This document shows, piece after piece, positions 35,716 through 48,233 of a stretch of 64,000 bases of DNA (position 1 is the stretch's first letter; every line of letters starts with the position of its first letter). Below the pieces are notes generated by a model. That model was given only the letters and a program-made list of their open reading frames with translations, made no database searches and had not been told where the DNA came from. The stretch is from the NCBI RefSeq assembly GCF_963576675.1, contig NC_088910.1:102266807-102330806 (forward strand), given 5' to 3'. This stretch comes from Euphorbia lathyris (taxonomy: Eukaryota; Streptophyta; Magnoliopsida; Malpighiales; Euphorbiaceae). The position numbers and the translations under genes were made by a program.

Positions 35716-37057
35716 TGTTGGTCCCTTGTAAGGTTGCAAGTATAGTTCCAAGGGGGGGGGGTTAGGAACTATTTAAACTTTTTTTGCAATTAGGGCAGAC
35801 TTCTTTTTCTAAGGAAAAAGGTTTTAACAGCGGCGCTGAGTAAACAGCAAGATACTGGCTTAGTCAACTGGTGACTAGGTCAGTTTCTTGGCTTGAGTCA
35901 GGAGATAGCACTTAGAGTCTATTCCTGAGCTCAGACGTTTAACGCGCACAACTCAACTTGACCTCTTTACTTGGTCAGTTTTTGGTTATTTTAAGCAAGC
36001 AATATAAATAAGGAGTTAAATGTAAGAAATACTTTACTCAGCAGATTTATCCAGGTTCGGCTTCTTCTAAGCCTACGTCCTGTCCCCGGAACACGTTCCG
36101 AGATTTCGAATCCTCTACTGAGCTCTTTAAAGGTAGAGCCTCAAACCTTTTACAATCTTAGCAACTGAGTGTAACAAGAGTACCTTCCTCTATACCTCTA
36201 CTCAGTCCTAATCTCTCGCTGAGTACTATAACTGAGTACTCAGCCTCTCATTTCTAATCTCTAGGAATGATAAGTGTTTTGTCCTATACAAAGATTTGCT
36301 AAGACACTTTAGACGATTGAAATAATCACTCTAGACTTTTACACAGATATAAGAATTGTAGTGTAAGATTTGCTTTGCTTCTTTGCTTGCAGAACTTGTG
36401 TAGAAATTTGGTCATCGTAATGGCTTGATCAAGTTCTGTGTTGAGTGAAGCTTCTGATGGCACTATTTATAGAGACGTCTGGGCATCGGTCATTTCGAAT
36501 TTCGAAATAACCATTGGAGGGAAACGGCTACATGTCGTTGTCATCCTGACTTGCTCAGAGCTCTCGGCCAATCAGAATTGTGTATCTTCTGTCCTCGGTC
36601 AGCTCAGCAGACTGTCTCTCCTTTTATGGTAAAGTCAACTGGACAGCATACTGTGTCGTCTGAACTTTACTCGAAGGGGAAATACTTTGTCTGGAAGTTT
36701 TCCTTGGCCAGCTGCTGTCTTGTACGTTTGTCGAATCTACTCAGCAGCTTCATCTTGAAGTTGTTCCCGAAGGTCTTCTAGATCCTTCTTTTGCTGAGTT
36801 GCGTTTTGTTCAAAACGGCAACGTCTTGACAAACGCGGGCCGAGTTGTACTGAGTTGTTTGACTTGGGCCTTGACTTCCGTATTGAGCTTGGGCCTTTTA
36901 ATTCTTGTGTCTTATAAACAGTTTTAACTCAACATTGAACAAACACATTAGTAGAATTAAATCAAAGCATTTAAACTTAGTGTGTTTAGAATATGTATTT
37001 TAATTATACTTAAACAATTTTGTCAAATCAAAATTTATGTGGAAAGGTGTTTCAACA
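35716..37057 (-). repeat. Element 4 3' LTR
   Basis: This 1,342-bp LTR begins TGTTGGTCCCTTGTAAGG and ends GGTGTTTCAACA on the plus strand. It carries the TAGTTCC hairpin with ten G in the loop (about 35741-35770). The short plus-strand open frames at 36438-36632 and 36551-36781 recur in the other LTR and have no recognisable features. Confidence 0.92.
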
Positions 37058-37071
37058 AACTCCCCCATTTT
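37058..37071 (-). other. Element 4 polypurine tract
   Basis: On the minus strand AAAATGGGGGAGTT abuts the 3' LTR. This is a clear polypurine tract. Element 1 has lost the equivalent sequence. Confidence 0.8.
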
Positions 37072-37595
37072 GATGTTGGCAAAACTATTCAGCGAGGAAC
37101 TCAGTATGAGCTCCCCCATGATAGTTGACCTTTTATAACTTGGCAAACTCCCCCGTAAGGGTTGAGCTACTGACTTAGTTTTACTCTAAACATTTAAGGT
37201 TTAATCAAGTAAGTCTAAGGTCAGTTTTCAGATAGGTCGGCTAATTCAACATATTCTATTTACTCAGTATTAAGCGGAAGGTTTAATCATATAGAGTGCG
37301 TTGAGTAATTTGTTGTTCAATGAGTTCTTAACAGTTAGTGTTTTATAAACACATAGGTCAATGTCAAACATGTTATCAGCATTTGATGTAGTCAATAAGA
37401 TTTATAAGTATAAAGCATAGCTGATTTAATTGAAGATACATAATGACTCAGTACTTAGTAACATATATCATAACTCAAGAATAGGAATAAAAGATGCAGA
37501 TATGATATATAGATAGTAGTCAGTGTTTACACAACAAAACTAATAGATAAGGTATATAGATTACATCTGACTTAGTCTATACTGAGCTAGCATAT

Positions 37596-40448
37596 CTATT
37601 TCTTTTTCTTGTGTTGAGACTGACTTCGCTCATGCTGAGCTCTAGCTGTTTTATCTTTCTCCCCCGTTTTGTCAGCATCAGGAGGAGGAAGTTTGAAAGC
37701 ATCAGTTAAGACAGCTCGAGTCAGTTCTTTAGACAGCTCCTTAAGTTTGTCAGCGCTTTCATTGACGCTATCAAAGATTACAACTCCATCAGTTGATACC
37801 TCTGCAGGTATGTTGAGGTCAGCAGCACTGAGCATATTGACGCTAAATGCTTGAGCTTTGCCTTGCCAGATGAGAGCTTCAGTAAGACCAGCAAAGATTT
37901 GGTGATGAGGTCTTTAAAAGGGCTGTGTCATAATACTGACATTGAATATTGTTATGACGAATGTGGTTGAAGGTTTGTTGTATGAGAGACTGCATCTCAT
38001 TCTGCTTCATTGCGTCAGTATCCATCTCTTGCTTATTCAGATTAAGCAAGCAAATAGCCTCACCAATTTGCTCTACTGAGCACTGATTGTAAGAAATCAT
38101 TTGCTCGTTGGTCTTAAGTTGCTCGGTGTGAAGCTGAGCAAAAAGCATCTTTACTTCAGATGAGGTGGCATAGTCGGTGTGCACAGCTGACAATTTCTGA
38201 ATTTGTTCTTGTAAGGAGTTCAAGTGTTGCACGATTGTCAGCTGAATCTCAGCCAGCTTGGCTATTGAATCCTGCTTAGCTTGCTGTGCTTGAAAAGTTA
38301 TGATGACGTTCAGCAAGTCCTTGAGTCCCTTAACTTCGTTGAGAAGCTGAGTGACCTGGGAGAGCTGAGTAGTCTCAATAGATGAAGACCTAGCAGCAGG
38401 AGGAGTGGAATGTTGAAGGTCTCTGATCAACGCTTGAACTGAGTCAATGAGCTTTTTGCCGGACTCAGTAGCATTCACATAGCTTTGAGAGCCTTCAGGG
38501 ACATCAGTGTGACCGGAAGGAAGAGGAGTGAAAGGAGTTACCTGGTCAGTGACTGGAATAGCATTCTCAATCTGCACTTGAGTTTTAGGTATAGTTGATT
38601 GATCGGCAGAGAGTTGAGTTGGAGAAGTGGTAATCCGAATACTATCTGTGCTGACGGCAGAAGTGTGTGGAGTCAGCACCATGCTTGAAGAAATGGCATG
38701 AATAGTGATCGGCTCAACCTGACTGGTTGAGGTGGCGGAAGCATTTTGGTTGGCATGTTCCTGTTGAGAAGAAACAGAGGCTTGCTTTTCTAATGGCGCC
38801 GATGTAGTGGAAGTTGGTTGGCGTTTGAAGAATTTTAGTTTTACTGAGGAGGGGTCCTTGGTTGTCTTTGAGATGACAAAGTCAGGAAGAGTTGGTGGTG
38901 GAACAAAATCTTCACTGACAGGCTTCTCACTGGCCTTAACCAACTTTCTTCTTCTACGAGGTGGAGTGACAGTCTGAGTAGGATCTCCTGAGTGAGAAGG
39001 AGAAGATTCGTGTTGCTCATCATGAGGCTGGTCAGCTTGTTCTTGGACTGGATCAACATTATGTTGATCAAGTACTTGCTCATCTCCAGCAGCAAACCTA
39101 GCATTGGCCTGCTCAGTTTCATGCCCACTGGCTATCTCCTCAGAGTCCTCAATGTCATCCTGACTGCTGGCTTCTTCTTCTTCATCATCGGTACTGTCAC
39201 CATCAAGTTCTTCCTCAACTTGTGAGATGAAGTGATCATCTAGTTGGACCTCATGTTCTTCGGACTTAGCTACACCGCCTTGACATTGGGTGAAGTGAGA
39301 GTCACCCGGTACAATGAAGTCAGTAGGTATGGCATTGAAAGGAGTCGGTGTAGAAGGTTTCTGCTTCTTCTGAGGTTGCTCAGCAGTTTCCTCAGTTCCA
39401 GGCTCACCTTGCCTGCTTCGTTTCTCAGCTGACTTACCAGCTGACTTCTGCCTTTTTGCTGGAGACTCAACATTTTTGGAAGGAGTCTCATCAGTTTTCC
39501 TTTTGCGGGAAGCTGGGGCCTTAGTCCTTCGCCCTTTCTTTGGCTCAGAGTTCCCTCAGCTTGTCCAGCAGCAGCAGCTTTACCTTTCTTCAAAGGCTGT
39601 CCAAACTTTAATGCTCTCAGCGAGGCAGCTGTGATCTCAGTTCCTCGAGTCTTCTCCTCACCTTCGAGATCAACTTTATGGTCGATGAGGATTCTTGTGA
39701 TGATTGATCCTAGCCTCAGCGTGCCAGTACTTCGAAGGAAACCAGCAACAAGAAAGACTGGCATATTGATGGGAGTGTACGTCAGCATATGCCATATAAA
39801 GCATTGCTCGAAGTTAGTTGCTGATGTAGTGCAGTTGATCTTTGGGTAGATGAAGTAGGTCAGCAAGTAATGAGCCATCTTCTGGTGCTGACCCATGGAT
39901 GAAGCTGAGACTTCTCCTGAGTGGCCCTTAGGTTTGCAGAAGTTTTGTTCATACCCAGTGCCATCCTGATCTCCAGATCTTCTCAGCCTTGCTCCCTCAG
40001 TTTTTAATTTGAGAAGATTGCCTAAGTAGAGAGGGTTGATGAAGATGGTTTTCTCTTTCACCACTGTGCACAGATAGTCAGTGTTGTCATTTACAACTTT
40101 GAGGTTGTGGTAAAACTCCCTTACCAGGTCAGGATAGGTTTCATCCCTAACCGAAAACAGCTCCGTCCAGCCATTTTGTGAAATCCACTCGCAGAAGGGT
40201 TGTTCGTTTTGTACGAAGTTTTCTGATACCCATCTTGAGGGCTCAACTTTCCATTCGCGGACGTTCTCAAAGACCTTGGAGTAGGTCCTGAATTTTACAG
40301 GTTTTCCCTGACCAGAGGTTTGGCCAGCTTTTCCTTTGCTCGGCGAGGTTATTTTGGTAGGTTCCGGCACAGAGGTTTGCCTGGAAGTGTCATCGGAGCT
40401 GGGTTTAGAGTGGCCAGCACCGGAGATGTTGTGGGAATCCTTAGTCAT
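37596..40448 (-). pseudogene. Extra (env-position) ORF of element 4
   Basis: From ATG 40448 the minus strand encodes roughly 950 residues in three frame segments: 40448 to about 39550, then to about 37900, then to 37596. They are joined by what look like single-base frameshifts. The N-terminal third is conserved with element 1 (NEQPFCEWI, FYHNLKVV, LLKLKTEGARLRR, FCKPKG, NFEQCFIWHM) and resembles the putative plant transposon protein domain. The middle is acidic, Ser/Pro-rich and basic by turns. The C-terminal third is rich in Gln and Leu and probably helical. I see no clear signal peptide or membrane anchor, so an envelope role is not supported by sequence. Function unknown. Confidence 0.7.
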
Positions 40449-40886
40449 TGTTGAGGATGGGAAATCTTAGAGGGATTTTGAGAGTAGGAATTTCTTTGCT
40501 TGAGAGTTCGATAAGCGTAAAGAATAAAAAATGGGGAAATACCCATTATTTATAGAGGTGATGTGTGGTGTGGATTTAATCGAATCCATGTGTCAGTTTT
40601 ACCTTGGGATTTTGAACCGACAAAGATCCTGGCATTTATGACACATACGACGTATACATCATCCTAGGGCTATACGCGTGCTATTGCATTTATTCTAACG
40701 GATCTAACACTCAGCGTTTAGAATACTAATCGTTTGATATTCTGAGTGGTCAGTATTACATAAAGAGATGATTTCTTAGTTTAAGTCTAAACTAATTTAC
40801 TCAGTGTGCAAGTTTACTCAGTATTTGCTGTTTAATTAGTTTCAATGAGTACACAGCAAAGACAATCATTCAGCATAGTAATTCAC

Positions 40887-43800
40887 TCAGCATTCATATT
40901 CATTTAGCACAGGAATTGCTTCTCTCAGTATGCTGAACTGCTCACGGGCCAGTGGCTTCGTGAAGATATCCGCAAGCTGTTCGTCCGTTGGGACAAAGGT
41001 CAGCTTGATCTCACCTTTGAGTACATGGTCTCTAATGAAGTGATGTCTGATGCTGACATGCTTCATTCTGCTGTGTTGAATTGGGTTCTTTGAAAGATCA
41101 ATTGCACTTTTGTTGTCACATTTGACTTCAATTGTCTTCGTTTGAACACCATAGTCTTCAAGCTGTTGCTTAATCCATAGGACTTGAGCAACACAATGAC
41201 CAACAGCAGTGTACTCAGCTTCAGTGGTAGACAAGGCTACTGACGCCTGCTTTTTGCTAAACCAGGATACAAGACAGCTTCCCAAGAAGTGACATCCTCT
41301 AGAGGTGCTTTTACGTTCCAGCTTATCCCGTCCATAGTCAGCGTCAGTGTATCCGATGAGTGTAAAATCATGAGTATTTGGATACCATAAACCTGCGTTC
41401 ACTGAGCTTTGCAAATATCTAAGGATTCTTTTTACAGCAATGTAATGAGATTCCTTAGGGTTAGATTGATATCTAGCACAGTAGCATACTGAAAACTGAA
41501 TGTCCGGTCTACTGGCTGTTAAGTAAAGTAGAGAGCCTATCATACCTCGATATAATTTGCTGTCTACTGACTTACCATTCTCGTCAGCGCAGAGGACAGT
41601 GTCAGTGCCCATAGGAGTGGATATTGGCTTGCAATTTTCCAAATCATATTTCTTTAATATCTCCTTGGCATATTTGGCTTGACTGATGAAGATGCCATTC
41701 TTTCCTTGTTTAATTTGAAGATCGAGGAAGAAGTTGAGTTCTCCCATCATGGACATTTCAAACTCAGTCTGCATTTGTTTGCTAAACTCCTTGCACATTG
41801 ATTCGTTAGTTGCACCAAATATTATATCATCAACATAGATTTGGGCCAGCAGGGTATCTTTACACTTTCTCTTAATGAATAAGGTTGTATCAGCTTTGCC
41901 CCTGACGTAATTTCTAGTCAGCAGGAAACTGGTCAACCTCTCATACCAAGCACGTGGTGCTTGCTTGAGGCCGTACAGAGCCTTTTTGAGTTTATAAACG
42001 TGGTTAGGGAATTTAGGGTCCTCAAAACCTGGAGGTTGATTAACATAAACTTCCTCGTTTATAACTCCATTAAGAAATGCACTTTTGACATCCATTTGGA
42101 ATAATTTAAAGTTCATGTAAGATGCATATGCACATAGAATTCTAATTGCCTCTAGCCTTGCCACTGGGGCAAAGGTCTCACCGTAGTTAATACCTTCTTG
42201 CTGACTGTAGCCCTGAGCTACAAGCCTTGCTTTGTTCCTGACTACATTCCCTTGTTCATCCATCTTGTTTCTGAAGACCCATCTTGTTCCAATGGTCTTT
42301 TGACTCTTTGGATGAGGCACCAGCTCCCATACATCGTTTCTTCTGAATTGATCGAGCTCCTCTTGCATTGCGTTCATCCAGAATTCATCGTACTCAGCTT
42401 CAGCGAAATTCTTCGGTTCTTGAACTGAGACGAAAGCAACATTGCTAAGGTACTTCCTGAGTTGATTCCTCGTCATCAGGGTATTCCCAGCAGAATCAAG
42501 GATTGCACTTTCTGAGTGCCCTCTTGGAATCCTTATCTCTTTAGGTAGATTTATGTCTTGTGTTGTCTGTGTTTCAACAATCTCTGCAGAAGTAGATGGG
42601 TCAGTAAAAGTAATCTTAGGTTCACTCTTACTCTTGGTCAGCCTTTTAGTGAATGACTCAGTAGCTGGTTCTTGGTCAGCGGTGGTTACTGAGTGTGGAT
42701 CATCTTCGGTCAGCGGCTGGTATCTACCTGCAGGGTTAGTTTCGTCGAACTCTACATGTACTGACTCTTCTAAAACTTGAGTTCGCTTATTAAAAACTCT
42801 GTATGCTTTGCTGTTTGTTGAGTAGCCCAAAAAGATAGCCTCATCAGCTTTTGAATCAAATTTTGCTAAGCTATCTTTGGTATTTAAAATAAAACATCTA
42901 CAGCCAAAGGCACGAAAGTATCCAATATTGGGCTTTCATCCTTTCCAAAGTTCATAGGGGGTTTTCTTTAATATAGGTCTAACTAGAGCCCTATTAAGAA
43001 TATAGCATGCTGTGTTAACAGCCTCTCCCCAAAAATACTTTGGAAGCCTATGCTCATCCAGCATTGTCCTGGCTATTTCAACCAGAGTTCTGTTCTTCCT
43101 TTCTACAACCCCATTTTGCTGAGGTGTTCTAGGAGCAGAAAAATTGTGGTCAATGCCGCTGGCTTCACAGAATTCAACAAATTTTTGGTTTTTGAATTCT
43201 CCACCATTATCGCTACGGATGTGAGCTAATTTTAGGTCTTTTTCATTTTCAATTTTTCTAACCAAATTTGAAAATGTCTCAAAGGTTTCATCCTTGCTGG
43301 TCAGCAAGATGACCCACGTATACCGAGAGAAGTCATCTACAATGACCAAGGAAAATCTTCTTCCACCCAGACTCAGCGGCTGGACTGGACCGAAGAGATC
43401 CAAGTGTAGTAACTCTAACGGACGTTTAGTTGAGACAATATTTTTGCTATGAAAAGATTGTTTGGTTTGTTTTCCAGCTTGGCAAGCGTGGCATAATTGA
43501 TCTTTTTCAAATTTAAGTTCAGGCAGTCCCTCAACCAATTACTTTCTTGCTAGTTTGGCCAGGAGGTCCATGCTTACATGACCAAGTCTCCTGTGCCATA
43601 GCCAGGAATTCTCTTCCTTTGATACTAAGCACATAGTTTTTGAAAACTTTTTCTCTAAGTCTAGCATAAAGACATTATCTATTCGAGGGGCAGTTAATAT
43701 TAACTCATTTGTTTTACCCTCGTATATTTTACATCCAGTAGCATCAAATATAACTTTTCTCCCATTGTCACATAGTTGAGCTACGCTGAGTAAGTTATAT

Positions 43801-43981
43801 TTGAGTCCGCTGACTAGGGAGACAGATTCAATAGTAGGATTACCTCCGATGGTTCCTGACCCTACTATCTTACCCTTCTTGTTGTCTCCAAAACTTACGC
43901 TCCCTCATCGTTTACACTCAAACGTGATGAACTGAGTTTTATCACCCGTCATATGCCTTGAGCATGCGCTGTCAATATACC
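40887..43981 (-). pseudogene. Element 4 pol: protease, integrase, RT, RNase H
   Basis: The protease core (YIDSACSRHMTG) is near 43975. The integrase follows with WHRRLGH, CHAC, LDLFGP, SDNGGEF and NGVVERKN. The RT and RNase H form one 647-codon open frame (42830-40887) with IYVDDIIFG and a [10 protein letters not shown] tail. A stop near 43540 and another near 42936 separate the integrase piece (43538-42936). The RT and RNase H part is undamaged in frame. Confidence 0.87.
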
Positions 43982-45763
43982 ACATCTTTGACTTCTCGGC
44001 ACATCTCAGGCTTACCTGCATTGTGACTAGTTATTTTAGGTACCCAATTCTTTTTGGGTCCTTGCTTGTTAGGTGCAACAGGTAAAGCATCATATTTCAT
44101 TTTATGGCGACATACATGAACAGTATGGCCATTCTTTCCACAGAAGTCACAGCTGACCTTCTGTTTAGGATGTTTCACTGACTTGTCAGTACCCTAGTGC
44201 TGAGCGTGCCAACACACCTTAGTGGTGTGTCCTAACTTCCCACAAAAGTCACACTGGACTTTTCGCTGGGGATTCCATCTCTGCTGAGTACCTTGGTACT
44301 GAGTTCTCAGAGGACTGTTTCTTTTATTTGGAACCTTTAGTTGGTTCTGGATAGTTGTGATGTCCTTTCTCAGTTTCTTTGAAACTGACTGGACTTCAGA
44401 AACAGACTCATGTATGATCTTCATGTTATCATGCAGAGTTGTATTGTCCTGAAGAAGGAATCTGAGGTCACTCAGTTTGACCTCTTCCACTTCATCACAG
44501 CGCCTGCTGAGTGCTCTAACTTTCTTATTACACTTCTTGACAAGTGTGTAGAGATCACTCAGGGCATTAACCATATCGTTTCTGAGCTGGGGAAGATAAA
44601 TTACCTCATTTGATTGCTCCTCGTCATCTGATGCGACGGATAGGTCAGCATGCTCAGAGACGCATGGCTCAGCAAGTTCGTCAGCCATGAAGCATATCTT
44701 CGCTGACTCGGTGGCCTCAGTTTCTGTGGATGAAGACTCATCACTGTCACTCCATGCAGCCACCATTGCCTTTTTGCCACTCTTCGTGTCTTTCCTCAGT
44801 GTGGGGCAACTTGACTTAATATGGCCGGTTTGATGGCACTCAAAGCATGTAATGGGCTTTGAGCTGTCCTTTTTGTATTTGCTGTCACTTGAGTCAGCTT
44901 TATACTTATCAAACTTTTTGTAAGGCTTCTTAGAGTATTTGTCATTTTTCCTGAATAGCCTTTTCATCTTCCTTGTGAACATAGCCATCTCCTCATCATC
45001 AGTTGAGCTCCCGTCAGTGGAGTCAGCTTTCATGGCAAGGGATTTCTGCTTCTTGTCTTCAGATTTTTCCTTCACCTCTGTTCTTCATAGATATCTCATG
45101 GGTCAGTAATGAACCGATGAGTTCGTCATATTTGTAGGTGGTTAAATCCTGAGCTTCCTCAACTGCTGTCTTCTCTGCTTGCCAATCTTTAGGAAGACTC
45201 CTGAGTATCTTTTTGACTTGTTCTTCCTCAGTGAAGATTTTTCCAAGTCTCTTGAGCTCATTAATGATGTTGGTGAACCTTGCATTCATGTCTGAAATGC
45301 CCTCATCATTGTTCATCTCGAACAGCTCGTACAGTCTCATCTGCTGATTCACCTTGGACTCCTTTACTTTATTTGTTCCCTCGTAGGTGACTTCCAGATT
45401 TCTCCAGATCTCTTGTGCCGACTCACAACCTGAGATTTTATTATATTCTGCAGCATCGAGCGCACAGTGAAGCATATTGATAGCCGAAGCATGGTTTTGG
45501 AGCTTCTTAAGATCATCCTCTGTCCATTTGGCCTCAGCTTTTACAACTGTTTGGCCAGCCACAACTTCGACAGGTACAAATGGGCCTTGGACTATAGATA
45601 GCCAGGCAGTCATGTTTGTAGCCTGAATGAAATTTTTCATCCTATTCTTCCAGAAGGTATAGTTTGACCCGAAGAATAGGGGAGGCCTAGTAATGGACAG
45701 CCCCTCAGGCAGTATCTGAGTTGTTTGGTTTCGAGGGAGAAACCGAGTGCTGTTTTCGCCCAT
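43982..45763 (-). pseudogene. Element 4 gag with three zinc knuckles
   Basis: Gag starts at ATG 45763, one of the clearest starts in the stack, about 60 bases past the primer site. The helical gag domain runs to about 45065, where a frameshift in MKN moves to the frame 45075-44194. This holds a CCHC knuckle (CFECHQTGHIKSSC), a charged stretch, a heptad-like coiled coil (about 44600-44370) and a second knuckle (CDFCGKLGHTTKVC). After a TAG comes a third knuckle (CDFCGKNGHTVHVC) at 44178-43972. A further frame change near 44015 leads into the protease. Element 1 lacks the coiled coil and the last two knuckles. Confidence 0.82.
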
Positions 45764-45811
45764 GGTAGGGATCAGCTCAAGGTTGTTAGACCTTTTACAG
45801 TGAGCTTTTAA

Positions 45812-45823
45812 GCTCTGATACCA
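45812..45823 (-). other. Element 4 primer binding site
   Basis: On the minus strand TGGTATCAGAGC follows the 5' LTR after AG. It is an unmutated site for initiator tRNA-Met. Confidence 0.92.
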
Positions 45824-45825
45824 CT

Positions 45826-47163
45826 TGTTGGTCCCTTGTAAGATTGCAAGTATAGTTCCAAGGGGGGGTTAGGAACTATTTAAACTTTTTTCGCAATTAG
45901 GGCAGACTTCTTTTTCTAAGGAAAAAGGTTTTAACAGCGGCGCTGAGTAAACAACAAGATACTGGCTTAGTCAACTGGTGACTAGGTCAGTTTCTTGGCT
46001 TGAGTCAGGAGATAGCACTTAGAGTCTATTCCTGAGCTCAGACGTTTAACACACACAACTCAACTTGACCTCTTTACTTGGTCAGTTTTTGGTTATTTTA
46101 AGCAAGCAATATAAATAAGGAGTTAAAGGTAAGAAATACTTTACTCAGCAGATTTATCCAGGTTCGGCTTCTTCTAAGCCTACGTCCTGTCCCCGGAACA
46201 CGTTCCGAGATTTCGAATCCTCTACTAAGCTCTTTAAAGGTAGAGCCTCAAACCTTTTACAATCTTAGCAACTGAGTATAACAAGAGTACCTTCCTCTAT
46301 ACCTCTACTCAGTCCTAATCTCTCGCTGAGTACTATAACCGAGTACTCAGCCTCTCCTTTCTAATCTCTAGGAATGATAAGTGTTTTGTCCTATACAAAG
46401 ATTTGCTAAGACACTTTAGACGATTGAAATAATCACTCTAGACTTTTACACAGATATAAGAATTGTAGTGTAAGATTTGCTTTGCTTCTTTGCTTACAGA
46501 ACTTGTGTAGAAATTTGGTCAGCGTAATGGCTTGATCAAGTTCTGTGTTGAGTGAAGCTTCTGATGGCACTATTTATAGAGACGTCTGGGCATCGGTCAT
46601 TTCGAATTTCGAAATAACCATTGGAGGGAAACGGCTACATGTCGTTGTCATCCTGACTTGCTCAGAGCTCTCGGCCAATCAGAATTGTGTATCTTCTGTC
46701 CTCGGTCAGCTCAGCAGACTGTCTCTCCTTTTATGGTAAAGTCAACTGGACAGCATACTGTGTCGTCTGAACTTTACTCGAAGGGGAAATACTTTGTCTG
46801 GAAGTTTTCCTTGGCCAGCTGCTGTCTTGTACGTTTGTCGAATCTACTCAGCAGCTTCATCTTGAAGTTGTTCCCGAAGGTCTTCTAGATCCTTCTTTTG
46901 CTGAGTTGCGTTTTGTTCAAAACGGCAACGTCTTGACAAACGCGGGCCGAGTTGTACTGAGTTGTTTGACTTGGGCCTTGACTTCCGTATTGAGCTTGGG
47001 CCTTTTAATTCTTGTGTCTTATAAACAGTTTTAACTCAACATTGAACAAACACATTAGTAGAATAAATCAAAGCATTTAAACTTAGTGTGTTTAGAATAT
47101 GTATTTTAATTATACTTAAACAATTTTGTCAAATCAAAATTTATGTGGAAAGGTGTTTCAACA
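45826..47163 (-). repeat. Element 4 5' LTR
   Basis: This 1,338-bp LTR pairs with 35716-37057 and has few differences. The G run in its hairpin loop is seven long against ten in the partner, which accounts for part of the length difference. Confidence 0.92.
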
Positions 47164-47168
47164 GAGTT

Positions 47169-48228
47169 GACTCGGCCTGTACAAGTAAAACGAACGTCTC
47201 GCTATATGTGACTTGACATTATCCATAGTCATAAGATTCAGTTCAAGGATGTAGTTGATAAATGATCGAATTATACTGTAACTAATACGGAAAGGTCAAC
47301 GACAGAATCAACCTGTCTTCTTATAGCTCTGGGGGAATGTTTCGGATTTGCTAATCACATTTCGCGTACTCATTCCGTTATGCAAAGATTAAATATAATT
47401 TTGTGAAAATTAATTTAATAGTTGCATATGGCTAGAAACAATAAGAACCTAATGGGTCACACATAAGACTTGGAGCCCAAAAGAGAAACATATGTTAATT
47501 AATTAATGGAAGCCCAACTGAGTCCACTAAGGCCCAGTATATAGGGGGGGCGATTTTCATGTAAGAAATTACATGAATAATTAATTTGATTCTTAAACAA
47601 TTCTAATTAGATTATGATTGTGAATTAAATTAAATTAATTAAATGATAAATAAGTTAGGAGTTTTAATTAGATTAAATTGCTCCTATTATTATCCTATAA
47701 GGTTACTATTATTATCTTTATATTTAAGATATAATTATAGATAATAAATAAGAATTATATTCCGAATTAAATTCTTATTTAATAACCTAATTCTATCTAA
47801 CTAGGGTTTAGATACAAGAGAATATAAATACCCCCTACATGTGATTTTCGAAACAAACAAGTGCAATCGAGAGAGAGAATTTCGACCCCCCTTGTCGAGG
47901 ACGAAATAATCCACCGCTTCCTACCGATTCAATTGATTTCATCTCTTTCTCTTTATCCTTGATCTTGTGTTGATTTATTAGAGACAATCTATTCTTGATT
48001 GTTTTAATACGGTTGATATCTAACTTGATTTGGGTTGTGTTTTGTCTTGTGCTCGGGAACTCGGAGTAAGAGTTGTGGGCACTTCGATTGCAACAGTAGA
48101 TAGAACTTCATAAAGGTACTTCCTTCTATCCCTCTTTATATGAAATAACGATTAACGGATCTTGGGTTAATGGAAATAGGTTAAAATTTTTATATTTCCG
48201 CTGCCATAGGTTAGCCTTATTTCCATCA
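47169..48228 (+). repeat. Element 3 3' LTR, second part
   Basis: The LTR of element 3 resumes after the gagtt duplication and ends TTTCCATCA, followed by the outer TSD cgtag. It matches 28212-29270 of the 5' LTR closely. Confidence 0.9.
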
Positions 48229-48233
48229 CGTAG

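Larger units (their letters stand above)
35716..47163 (-). mobile_element. Element 4: SIRE/Maximus-like Ty1/copia retrotransposon with extra ORF
   Basis: This minus-strand element is related to element 1 but has distinct LTRs: 3' LTR 35716-37057 and 5' LTR 45826-47163. The TSD gagtt is at 35711-35715 and 47164-47168. It carries a perfect primer site, gag with three zinc knuckles and a coiled coil, pol, a full-length extra ORF and a polypurine tract. Its LTRs differ at only a few places by eye, so it is the youngest large insertion of stack B. Several stops and frameshifts are present. Confidence 0.93.
27442..48228 (+). mobile_element. Element 3: BARE/Angela-like Ty1/copia retrotransposon
   Basis: This plus-strand LTR retrotransposon has a 5' LTR at 27442-29270 and a 3' LTR at 35000-35715 plus 47169-48228, the latter split by element 4. 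The TSD cgtag is at 27437-27441 and 48229-48233. It has a perfect primer site, an unusual GC-rich structured leader, a single gag-pol frame with only two stops, and a polypurine tract. It is inserted in a hAT transposase relic. It resembles element 2 in domain order and sequence but is a different family with different LTRs. Confidence 0.92.

Noticed and set aside
35747..35761. Possible quadruplex or assembly gap at the G runs
   Set aside because: A single G run cannot form an intramolecular quadruplex. The flanking arms are intact in all four LTRs, so a gap is unlikely, though run length may be misread.
36438..36781. Short plus-strand ORFs repeated at 46545-46888
   Set aside because: They sit in the LTRs of element 4 and recur only because the LTR is duplicated. 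No protein features.
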